Source of the DNA: Garcia nutans
Taxonomy: Eukaryota > Streptophyta > Magnoliopsida > Malpighiales > Euphorbiaceae
Length of the DNA: 64,000 bases
Direction of reading: 5' to 3'
Assembly (NCBI GenBank): GCA_947685225.1
Contig: CANTUV010000024.1
Location: 25,252,001 to 25,316,000 of the forward strand
The notes below the pieces were generated by a model. The model saw only the letters and a program-made list of their open reading frames with translations. It did not search any database and had not been told where the DNA came from. Position 1 is the first letter of the stretch, and each line of letters begins with the position of its first letter. The position numbers and the translations under genes are program-made. Positions 10,624 to 20,750 of the stretch are shown one piece after another.

Positions 10624-10768
10624 TTCATGAATAGTAAATATTTTATAAATGTTACTATTTATAAATAGTATTACTATTGGTGAATAGTAAAATTACTTTT
10701 TCCAATAGTAAATACTATTTGATACTGTTTACGAATAGTAAATTTACTATTTATGAATAGTATTTAGT
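10624..10768 (-). repeat. Palindrome cluster TACTATT...AATAGTA upstream of the PMD TATA box
   Basis: At least five imperfect inverted repeats built from TACTATT and AATAGTA (for example TACTATTTATAAATAGTA and TTTACTATTTATGAATAG) fill the segment just upstream of the TATA box. The same motif family precedes the second PMD copy (60780-60835). It could be a DNA-level regulatory array or a cruciform-prone AT element. From 10769 to 10904 is AT-rich sequence with no feature seen. Confidence 0.6.
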
Positions 10769-10904
10769 GCATGTACAGTGACTACACAGTAAATAAACAT
10801 TAAATTCAATTATTCACTTTAAACATTCAAATAATGGCAGGTATATAAATATTTTTTCACCCAGGGGGCAATAAGAAGACACATTAGCCAAACTTTTTTA
10901 TTAG

Positions 10905-11335
10905 CTCGGGTCGAGAACCCAAATTTTCCTTAGGTCCAGAACCTAGAATTATCCTTGAGTCCAGAACTCAAACCGGGTCCAGAACCCAAATTTCCCTTAG
11001 GTCCAGAACCTAGAGTTATCCTTGAGTCCAGAACTCGAACCGGGTCCAGAACCCAAATTTTCCTTAGGTCCAGAACCTAGAATTATCCTTGAGTCCAGAA
11101 CTCGAACTGGGTCTAGAACCTAAATTTTTCTTTAGGTCCAGAACCTAGAATCATCCTTGAGTCCAGAACTCGAACCGGGTCCAAAACCCAAATTTTCCTT
11201 AGGTTCAGAACCTAGAATTATCCTTGAGTCCAGAACTCGGACCGGGTCTAGAACCCAAATTTTCCTTAGATCCAGAACCTAGAATCATCCTTGAGTCCAG
11301 AACTCAAACCAGGTCCATAACCCAAAACCTCAACC
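10905..11335 (+). repeat. 67-bp tandem repeat of covarying micro-hairpins in the Tat 3' UTR
   Basis: About six copies of a ~67-bp unit. Each holds three mini-palindromes with the same loop CCAGA and different stems: GGGT/ACCC, TAGGT/ACCTA and TTGAGT/ACTCAA, separated by short AT-rich linkers (AAATTTTCC, AGAATTATCC). The array ends ~60 bp before the polypurine tract. The same arrangement (reverse complement TCTGG loop) is found in the other Tat 3' UTRs at 46570-46686, 57362-57722 and 60045-60550. Confidence 0.8.
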
Positions 11336-11397
11336 ATCTCAAAAATTAAGTCTTATTGCTTTTCACTCTCTTTCACTAAAGTTTTAGATTTTTCAAG

Positions 11398-11409
11398 CAG
11401 GGGGCAAAC
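11398..11409 (+). promoter_or_regulatory. Polypurine tract of the Tat element
   Basis: CAGGGGGCAAAC directly precedes the LTR start TGTAGACCC. Plus-strand DNA synthesis would be primed here. The same tract is found in reverse complement beside LTRs ending at 46499, 48969, 57275 and 59959, but is absent beside LTRs B, C and D of the tandem array. Confidence 0.8.
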
Positions 11410-13647
11410 TGTAGACCCTTAATTTTTGACCCAATCTGGTTCAATATGTTTTATTTAGTCCATAATGATTTTTATTGTCCAATTGGTCCAAAATAATTTT
11501 AATTAAATAATTTTTGCATTATTATCTAATTTTTATTAATAAAAAATAAAAATAAACAAATAAAAATCAAAAAATAAAAATTGGAGTCGAAAAAATCGGC
11601 GACGAAAAAACAGTCGCACGGGTTCGTAGGCTATTTCGCCCGCAGGAAATTCCTGTGGACGAAATCACTGTGCTATTTCGCCCGCAGAAAAATCCTGTGG
11701 GCAAAATAGCTAGCCCGCAGGAATTTCCTGTGGGCGACGCCCCAGCCCGCCCACTGCCGCAGTTTTCTGCGGCAGTTTTTTTTTGCCAGCGCATTTTTTC
11801 CTGCAGCAATTTTTTCGGCAGCGCAATTTTTTCCTACGCAAAATTTTCGAAACCTAATTTAATTAGGTTTTGATTTCCTTTTCTTATTTAGATTATTTTC
11901 CGTGATTAATTAGGATTATACATAGAAAGACCTCTATAAATAAGGATCAGAGGCAACCAAATTAGGGGAGGAAAAATTTCACAGTGAGCTTGGAAATTGG
12001 AAAACCAAATTAGTGAAGGAAAAGTAATAAATTGAATTCAATTGATTTTTAAAGGAGCAGCATCACGATTTAAGCAATTCAAAGGCAAAAAAGGCTTGTC
12101 TTTGGAGCTAGTTCATCCAAGAAGAGTTGTTTTTGGAGGAATCATTAAAAGAAGGTATGTGTTAATTGATTTTCTTTAATTGTTTTTACACAGTAGCTAA
12201 AAACTAGGATTTTTGTGTTTTTCAAAAGTTAAAATCTTAGAACTTTAATTTAGTTTTTCTAAAGCCAAAAAACCTTATTTCATTAGTTTATCTTCCAAAA
12301 GGCTTAAAATTGTTATTTTTACTTCTTAAAAATCTTAAAACTCTAATTGAACATATCTTTCAACAAAACTAAGATTTAAATTCTGTTTCTTTTAAAATTT
12401 TAAAGTAGGTTCTATTTCATTCAAAAATCCTTAAAAAACATCTTTTCTACTTATAAAAACTTTAATTTTTTTGTTTAAATTCATAAAACTTCATGAAATT
12501 ATCAAATTGATTTCCAAATTCCTAAAAATTAATTCACCACCCGTGACCCTAAATTCTAAAAATACTAAATCCAAATTCAACTTCCAAAATTCAAAATAAT
12601 GAACCCTAATCCTTTTAAAACTTTAAACCCTAATTTTTATGAACCCTAATCCTTTTAAAACATTAAAAACCATAAAACCATAAATAGATTAAATTTACAC
12701 AGTAGCTTAGAAACCCAATAACCGAAAATCATAAATCAAAGTATTTTAAAGTGTCTAAAACCCTAGTTTCATGATTTCACCATTCAAACCTTAATTTAGT
12801 TAATCAAAGAGTCTTACCAACCGTTTAAAACATAAAACCATAATCTATTTTAATTCCATAAAAAGTCACAGAAGCTATAATTGGACTTTTATTTACTTTA
12901 TTTAATTCTATATTTGATTATGCTTTGATTTATCTCTTGTCCTTTAATTTATTTAATTTCAATACTTGATTTATTTAATTTATCATGGATGGATATTTAT
13001 TTTTTATTGATATTTAAATACCTTTGATGAATGATTTATTTATTATGAATGGTTATTTACTTTTATCAATTTATTTAAACTTCCAAATGTTGTAAGTGGT
13101 ATGTTTCCACTTGGTGGGTACCTCATTAGTTAAATATCATGTAATTTAATTTTCTTTTCTATTTTAGAACTAATGTAAAGGGCATGCTTCTACCTTTTGG
13201 TGGGCGTCCTATTTAGGTGTGTGATGTAAGAACATCTTTCCATCTTCGGATGGGTATCCATTTATTTGCTTTGTTTGGACATTGCTTTGATTATAATATA
13301 ATGATGCTTTCTTTTAATTATTGTGTGTAATATGAATAAGATTGTTATATTTAAGAATTTTATAATATTAAGACCTGTAAAGGAGGCCGGTTCCAATGAT
13401 CCGGGCGTTGTGGGGGTGCTGGGCCATTTCTCACCTTCCCCACACGTACTCAACTTTTTGAACCCATTAGGGGGTTGGGGATTCCTTAGGAATAGAGTCA
13501 TCCACCCCTTTCTTTTTCCCAGCCCGTCCGGGTGGCGACTCCATTTTCTCCGGACTTAGGTCCGTGTTCTCCAAGGCCCCAGCCTAAACAGTGCCAAAGT
13601 CGCAAGAACCATTCCACCGGGAGTAGGGGCGAAAATTGCCGCTCACA
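11410..13647 (+). repeat. Tat 3' LTR (copy A)
   Basis: Begins TGTAGACCC and ends GCTCACA (TG...CA), 2238 bp. U3 contains three palindromes around GCAGGAA/TTCCTGC-type cores (11631-11740). A TATA-like CTATAAATAA lies at 11934-11943. Downstream (about 12540-12860) the sequence is rich in AACCCTAA-like telo-box motifs, and a conserved splice-donor-like AAG|GTATGT follows at ~12155. Towards the 3' end are GTGGGTACC and CATCTTCGGATGGG short inverted motifs. The right end borders TTTCCTTC of another element. No protein is encoded; short ORFs in it are chance. Confidence 0.85.
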
Positions 13648-14794
13648 TTTCCTTCTTTTTTTTTTGTCTCTCTTTTTTTCTTTTCTCTCTTTTTTCTTTT
13701 CCTTTTTTTGTCTCTCTTTTCTTCTTTTCTCTTTTTTTTCTTTTCTTTTTCTTCTTCCCTTTTTTTTTTGTTCTACTCTAAAAGAGTTGTCTTATTTGTA
13801 CCAACTTGGGTTTCTAATAATGGATGAGTGAAGTGACATAAATCTTCTTTAATAGGGATAAATCATTTGTTACTCTGATGTTGTCTTGATAGATTGGAGA
13901 TATCAGGTGAACTTCAACTACCCTTATGGTCTTGAGAACATCAACTATCCTTACAGTCTTTGCTATGCATTCCTTTCTTTGAACTTCTTGCCTCTTCACC
14001 TTAGTGATCATAAGACTTGTCAAAAGTATCAGAGGTCTTAATCTTTTCAACAGTTGTCTTCTCAACAACCTTCGACTCCTTTTTGTCTTGAGGATCTTGG
14101 AAGAATTGAGCTCAATCATCATCATCAATGATCATCTTATCATCATCAAAATCTGCTTCACCAACTTTAGCTTCCCCTTGTCTTTCTTGGTGCTAGCAGA
14201 TGCTTCAGCATTGTTTTCTAAAATTGCAGCTAATTGGTTCTTCACAGTCTCAGCTAGGGCCTCTTTTATTTCTTCCATCTTGGCATTGAGGGCGTCGCCC
14301 ACCATTCTTTGAATTTGTTTGGGCTCCATTGCTTTTGGTGAGCAAGTGATCAAGTTGCTACTAGATTCTTCATCTTCAGCGTAGGTCAGATTATTGTAAG
14401 CTTTTGAACTATCGTAATCCAGGGCTATGAGCTAGAGAGCATTAATGATATGAAATGCAAATGTATGTATGCTTGTATGCACAAACAATAAACAAACAAG
14501 GATAAATAGGACGTCCCTTCGAACCTTATAACTTCCACACACGAATGGCGAGTCTCTTTTCCTAAGCATATGCTTAACAAAATACCAACATGGGGTATCT
14601 TGTTTTTGAATATTTCCCTCAGACGTTTCAACCAATAGTTATATTTTTGAAAATGGAAATCAGTTCATGATAATTCCCATTAATTAGGTTTTAATCCATT
14701 CAACCAACTAAAGTAGCTTTTATGCTATATTGAATTAAAACTAAATTAAGAGGTTTATTATAAATAGATTTCTCACTTGAAAAAGTAACTAATG
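13648..14794 (-). pseudogene. Tat gag N-terminus and flanking sequence of a pol-less element
   Basis: From right to left (minus strand): gag leader (14794-14330), gag start ATG at 14329 with a short N-terminal segment (EPKQIQRM, then a helix-rich KMEEIKEALAETVKNQL), running to ~14100. It then jumps by an internal deletion to a post-gag stretch (14030-13814) with two VLKT-like repeats and a ~130-nt pyrimidine-rich tract (13648-13780). It is colinear with 51890-54240 except that most of gag is deleted. LTR A is inserted at its left edge and LTR B in its leader. Not translatable into a functional gag. Confidence 0.7.
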
Positions 14795-16977
14795 TGTGAG
14801 TGAGGATTTTTACCCCCACTCCCGGTGGAATGGTTCTTGTGACTTCGGCACAATTTAGGCTCGGGGCCTTGGAGAACACGAACCTAAGTTCGGAGAAAAT
14901 GGAGTCGCCACCCGAACAGGCCTGGAAAAAGAAAGGGGTGGATGACTTGATTCCTAAGGAATCCCCAACCCCCTAATGTGTTCAGAAATTTGGGTACATG
15001 TGGGGAAGGTGAGAAATGGCCCAGCACACCCACAACCCCCGATTCATTGGAACCGACCTCCTTTGCAGGACTTAATATTATAAAATTCTTAAGTATTACA
15101 ATATTATCCATATTACATGCAACAATAGAAATAAAGCATCGTTATATTAAGAATCAAAGCAATGTCCAAACAAAGCAAATAAATGGACACCTATCCGAGG
15201 ATGGAAACATGTCCTTACATCATCCATGTCTAAACTAAATAGGACACCCATCAAAAGGTAGAAACATGTCCTTTACATTGGTCCAAAATATAAAAGCAAT
15301 TTAAATTACATAGAACTTAATTAATGAGGTCCCCACAAAGTGGAAACATACCTCTTACAACATTTGGAAATCCAAAATAAATTGATATAAGTAAATAACC
15401 ATTCATCATAAATAAGACATTCATTAAAGATATTAAACATCAATCAAAATAATAGACATTCATCCATAATAAATTAAATAAAACAAGCATTGAAATTAAA
15501 TCTAAGCATATAATGAACTACATAATCAAATCTAAAAATAAAGCAAGTAAAGATACAAATTAGGATTTATTGTTTCTATTTAAAGTTCTTTAATTAACAT
15601 TTAGGGTTTTGGGATTTTAGTATTATTATTGTTATTTGTTTAGTCAACTGTAAATGTTTTAGAAAATTGGAATGGATTAGGGTTTCATGCATCAAATTAG
15701 GGTTTAGGGTTAACATTATGAAATTAGGGTTTTAGAATATTCAAACATTTAGGTTTATAGTTCTTGGTTACTGGATTATTGTTTTGGATTTACTGTATTG
15801 AGTTTTAAGGTTTAGGTTTATAGGGTTTTAAGGTTTTAAGGATCAGGGTTTAGGAAAACTAGGGTTTACATATTAGTTTTAAGGGAATTAGGATTTAGGA
15901 ATACTTAGGGTTTAGATTAATTGGTTTGGGGCTTACTGTTTTGGTTTTGGAGTTGAAGAAAATAGTTTAGAGTTTTATAAAGCAATTATGATTTCAGAAA
16001 CCGTAAAGTAGGTTAGGGTTTGGAGATTTAAGAAAATATTTGAGAATTTTGGAAAAAAGTTAGACAAAAACAGTTTAGGTTTTTAAAAGTTTTTGGAAAT
16101 AGGAAAAATGATTTAAGGTTTTTGGAAACAAAATAAATGAATTATGGTATTTTGGACATAGAAGAAATAAATTTAGGGTTCTTAAGGTTTAGAAGAAATA
16201 GAAAAGTATTTTTAGGGTTCTTAAGGTTCTTGGAAACAGAAGAATACCTTTTAGGGTTCTTACGGTTTTTGGAAACATAAGAATACTTTTTAGGTTTTTT
16301 GAAATGAAGATCAAGTTATTACATGTTTAAAGATCAAAGTTTTGTGTGTATATTATTATGAATCAAAGAGACAAAGCTACTGTGATCATGAGTAATTTAT
16401 GATTAAGGATCAAACCTGCGTAGTTGGTTCCACCAAAATTAACTTCTGGATGAACGGAGACAAAGGCAGTGTGGCTACCTTTGATGAATTATTGATTGCT
16501 TGCTTGTTGCTCCTCTCCAATCTGAAGTCCCAAGTTGCAGTCCAAATCCAAAGTTTTAATGTTTTAAAGTCTCTCGAAGTTCCCCACTTTTTTCTATCTT
16601 TTAATGTGTTATTTATAGGAAAATTTATAAGATTCATTCTAGTTGTTTAAGGAAACTATAATTAATTAGGAAAAGAAAATCAAAACCAAATAGAATTTGC
16701 GAGCGCTGGCCAAAACTGCGAGGAAATTGCAAGTGCTAGGCGCATTGGATGGGAAACTGCTAGGAAATTGTCGTCAATTTTTATTTTTATTTTTTTAATT
16801 TTTATTTTTCTTATTATTTTTTATTATTATATTTTTTATTAAAGTAAACATTTTTTATTTTTATTAAAAATAATAAATAATTAAAATAAATATTATTTAA
16901 TTAAAATACCATAAAAATTATTTTGGACTATATAAAAAAATATATGACCGGACTAGGTAAAAAATTAAGGGTCTACA
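14795..16977 (-). repeat. Solo Tat LTR (copy B) with target-site duplication
   Basis: A 2183-bp LTR (plus strand TGTGAG...TCTACA). It is flanked by TAATG on the left (14790-14794) and TAATG on the right (16978-16982), a 5-bp target-site duplication. It has no primer-binding site or polypurine tract at either end. It therefore looks like a solo LTR inserted in the 5' leader of a minus-strand Tat element. Shorter than C and D because part of U3 near 16760-16780 is missing. Confidence 0.8.
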
Positions 16978-17701
16978 TAATGATTTAAGCCAAAAACAAA
17001 CCCATGATTAATTATTCTTAGTATAAACTTGGCTGACAATTGATTTTTGAAATTTCATAATTGACCTAAATAATTTGTAAGCTCTTTGTAAGAACAGGTT
17101 GGATAAAAATAATTTTTTTTCTAAGCCCATTGTAAGAAGATTTTAGAAAAAATAGATTTTGGGCTTAGTATTTGGGTTATGAGCAAAAGAATTTTTGATT
17201 TGTTTTTAGAAAAGTTTTATGTCCAAAGACTATCTTGAAAAGTTTTGAAAATAGCTTTGGTCTTTTAGATTTTAAAGAAAAAATTTATTTTGAGCTTACA
17301 ATGTACTGTGGTCATATTAGAAAAAGAACAAACCAAATAAGCCATGATTTAAGCCAAGATAAATTAACCATAGTCAAACAACAAACATTTGGGGTAAAAC
17401 CTAAGGAAAGTAAGTAGGCCAATTACATGAGCTTTAGTCTTTGGGTTAAAAGATTTAGGTTCCCACAGCTAGTATATACCAAATGGTACGAGGCTATGAG
17501 TGGTTATGCCATGCTCGATCTCCATACCTTGAGTGAAAGCATAGTATCCCTTACATAACACAACACAAGTAACACGGGCATCCTAACTCACTCACACGAT
17601 GCAAACTAATATGATGCAATGGATAATATCATTATAAGAAGGAATAGTATAATAAAAAGACCAACGAAATCAACTTCTCTTATCCCCAGTGGAATTGCCA
17701 C
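16978..17701 (-). repeat. Tat 5' leader with primer-binding site (array spacer 1)
   Basis: A 724-bp spacer. On the minus strand it begins directly after LTR C with the primer-binding site: plus-strand TCCCCAGTGGAATTGCCA at 17683-17700, one base from the LTR. Its complement fits the 3' end of a tRNA-Arg as I recall it, typical of Ogre/Tat elements. The rest is AU-rich leader, repeated at 20031-20750 and 23047-23768. No ORF of note. Confidence 0.7.
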
Positions 17702-20030
17702 TGTGAGCGCGGATTTTTGCCCCACTCTCAGTGGAATGGTTCTTGCGACTTCGGCACTGTTTAGGCTCCAGGCCTTAGAGAACACGCACCTAAGTCTGGA
17801 CAAAATAGAGTCTCCACCCTGACAGGCCAGGAAAAAGAAAGGGGTGGATGACTCGATTCGTAAGGAATCCCCAACCCCCTAATGGGTTCGGAAAGTTGGG
17901 TACGTGTGGGGAAGGTGAGAAAAGGCCCAGCATCCCTACAACGCCCGGTTCATTGGAACCAGCCTCCTTTGCATGTTTTAATATTATAAAATTCTTAAGT
18001 ATAACAATATTATCCATATTACACGCAACAATTGAAATAAAGCATTGTTATATTAAAAATCAAAGCAATGTCCAAACAAAGCAAATAAATGGACACCCAT
18101 CCGATGATGGAAACATGTCCTTACATCATCCGTGTCTAATTTAAATAGGACACCCACCAAAAGGTAGAAACATGTCCTTTACAATGGTCCAAAATATAAA
18201 AGCAATTTAAATTACATAGAACTTAATTAATGAGGTGCCCACAAAGTGGAAATATACCTCTTACAACATTTGGAAATCCAAAATAAATCGATAAAAGTAA
18301 ATAACCATTCATCATAAATAAGTCATTCATCAAAGATATTAAACATCAATCAAAATAATAAACATTCATCCATGATAAATTTAATAAATCAAGCACTGAA
18401 ATTAAATCTAAGCATATAATGAACTACATAATCAAATCTAAAAATAAAGCAAGTAAAGATACAAATTAGGGTTTACTGTTTCTATTTAAAGTTCTTTAAT
18501 TAGTATTTAGGGTTTTAGGGTTTTAGTATTATTATTGTTATTTGTTTAGTCTACTATAAAGGTTTTGAAAAATTCGAATTGATTAGGGTTTCAGGAATCA
18601 AATTAGGGTTTAGGAGTAACATTATGAAATTATGGTTTTAGAATATTAAAACATTTAGTTTTATAATTCTTGGTTACTGGATTATTGTTTTGGATTTACT
18701 GTATTGAGTTTTAAGGTTTAGGTTTATAGGGTTTTAAGGTTTTAAGAATTAGGGTTTAATAAAACTAGGGTTTACGTATTAGTTTTGAGGGAATTAGAGT
18801 TTAGGAATACTTAGGGTTTAGATTAACTAGTTTGGGACTTACTGTTTTGGTTTTGGAGTTGAAGAAAATAGTTTAGAGTTTTATAAAGCAATTATGATTT
18901 TAGAAAACGTAAAGTAGGTTAGGTTTAGGAGATTTAAGAAAAAATTTGGGAATTTTGGAAAAAAGTTAGACGAAAACAGTTTAGGGTTTTTAAAAGTTTT
19001 TGGAAATAGGAAAAAAACGATTTAAGGTTTTTGGAAACAAAAGAAACAAATTAAGGTTTTTTGGACATAGAAGAAATAAATTTGGGGTTCTTAAGGTTTA
19101 GAAGAAACATAAAAGTATTTTTAGGATTTTTAAGGTTCTTGGAAATAGAAGAATACCTTTTAGGGTTCTTAAGATTTTTGGAAACATAAGAATACTTTGT
19201 AGGGTTTTTGAAACGAAGATCAAGTTATTACATATTTAAAGATCAAAGTTTTGTGTGTATATTATTATGAATCAAAGAGACAAAGCTACAGTGATCATGA
19301 GTAATTTATGATTAAGGATCAAACCTGCGTAGTTGGTTCCACCAAAATTAACTTCTGGATGAACGGAGACAAATGCAGTGTGGCTACCTTTGATGAATTA
19401 TTGATTGCTTGCTTGTTGCTCCTCTCCAATATGAAGTCCCAAGTTCCAGTCCAAATCCAAAGTTTTAAAGTTTTAATGTCTCTCGAAGTTCCCCCCTTTT
19501 TCTGTCTTTCAAAGCGCTATTTGTAAGAAAATTTATAAGATTCATTCTAGTTGTTTAAGGAAACTATAATTAATTAGGAAAAGAAAACCGAAACCAAATA
19601 GAATTTGGTTTCGGAAAAAATTGCGTTGGAAAAATTTCGCTGGCAAAATTGCGAGCGCTGGCCAAAACTGCGAGAAAATTGTGAAAACTGGGTGCGCTGG
19701 CTGGGTGGCCAGCCAATTTCGCCGTAGGAATTTCCTGTGGTGAAATTTGTTGCTAATTTCGCGGCAGGAAATTCCAGCCGGTGAATTGGCCTTGGCCATC
19801 CTTCGACGACAAAATTTTTTCGTCGTCGATTTTTTCGTCGCCGATTTTTATTTTTATTTCTTTTTCTTTTTCTTTTTATTATTATTTTTTATTAACGTCA
19901 AAATTTTTTATTTTTATTAAAAATAATAAATAATTAAAATAAATATTATTTAATTAAAATACCACAAAAATTATTCTGGACTATATAAAAATATATATGA
20001 CCGGACTGGGTCAAAACTTAAGGGTCTACA
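17702..20030 (-). repeat. Tat LTR (copy C) in tandem array
   Basis: 2329 bp, plus-strand TGTGAGCGCGG...GGTCTACA. Primer-binding site on its left, and leader sequence beginning TAATGATTCATG on its right, where a true 5' LTR would have host flank. U3 retains GTAGGAATTTCCTGTGG-type palindromes (about 19715-19785). Confidence 0.8.
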
Positions 20031-20750
20031 TAATGATTCATGCCAAAAACAAGCCCATGATTAATTGTTCTTAGTATAAACTTGGCTGACAATTGATTTT
20101 TGAAATTTCGTAATTGTCCTAAATAATTTGCAAGCTCTTTGTAAGAAAAGGTTGGATAAAAACAATTTTGTTTCTAAGCCCATGGTAAAAAGATTTTAGA
20201 AAAAATGGATTTTGGGCTTAGTATTTGGGTTATGAGCAAAAGAATTTTTGATTTGTTTTAGAAAAGTTTTATGTTCAAAGACCATCTTGAAAAGTTTTGA
20301 AAATAGCTTTGTTCTTTTAGATTTTAAAGAAAAAATTTATTTCGAGCTTACAATGTACAGGTCATATTAGAAAAAGAACAAACCAAATAAGCCATGATTT
20401 AAGACAAGATAAGTTAACCATAGTCAAACAACAAACATTTGGGATAAAACCTAAGGAAAGTAATTAGGCCAATTACATGAGCTTTAGTCTTTGGGTTAAA
20501 AGATTTAGATTCCCATAGCAAGTATATACCAAATGGTACGAGGCTATGAGTGGTTATGCCATGCTCGATCTCATACCTTGAGTGAAAGTATGGAATCTCT
20601 TACATAACACAACACGGGTAACATGGGCGTCCTAACTCACGCACACGATGCAATCTAATATGATGCAATGGATAATATCATGATAAGAAAGAATAGAATA
20701 ATAAAAAGCCCAATGGAATCAACTTCTCTTATCCCCAGTGCAGTCGCCAC
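20031..20750 (-). repeat. Tat 5' leader with primer-binding site (array spacer 2)
   Basis: Second copy of the leader spacer (720 bp), starting TAATGATTCATGCC. The primer-binding site is TCCCCAGTGCAGTCGCCA at 20732-20749. It is similar to spacers 1 and 3 along its whole length, with scattered substitutions and small indels. Confidence 0.7.

Larger units (their letters stand above)
1117..13647 (+). mobile_element. Tat-lineage Ty3/gypsy retrotransposon, 5' truncated, with antisense genes and 3' LTR
   Basis: Composite element read on the plus strand: end of gag, protease, G-patch, reverse transcriptase, RNase H, archaeal-type RNase H and integrase (1117-6153); hairpin cluster; two antisense genes (6597-7778 and 8219-10485); hairpin-rich 3' UTR; polypurine tract; 3' LTR (11410-13647). 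Two RNase H regions plus DUF/PMD antisense genes point to the Tat (Ogre/Retand-like) branch. The 5' LTR, leader and most of gag are missing because a chromovirus LTR abuts at ~1110. The 3' LTR ends at 13647 inside a pyrimidine-rich tract of another Tat derivative, suggesting nested insertion. It is dead: at least eight in-frame stops and one frameshift interrupt pol. Confidence 0.85.

Noticed and set aside
10905..11335. CRISPR-like array
   Set aside because: Repeats are contiguous or have repeat-derived linkers, no unique spacers, no cas genes, and the context is a plant retrotransposon.
15600..16300. Interstitial telomere block
   Set aside because: TTTAGGG-like motifs are scattered among other sequence and repeated in each LTR; no run of perfect TTTAGGG units.
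16399..16650. ORF repeated in LTR copies (also 19308-19526 and 22318-22506 on the other strand)
   Set aside because: It lies in the transcribed leader of each LTR and recurs only because the LTR does; no protein family recognised and the frame decays between copies.
17683..17700. tRNA gene fragment
   Set aside because: Only the 18-nt tRNA 3'-end complement used as a primer-binding site; no cloverleaf around it. No tRNA gene was seen elsewhere.
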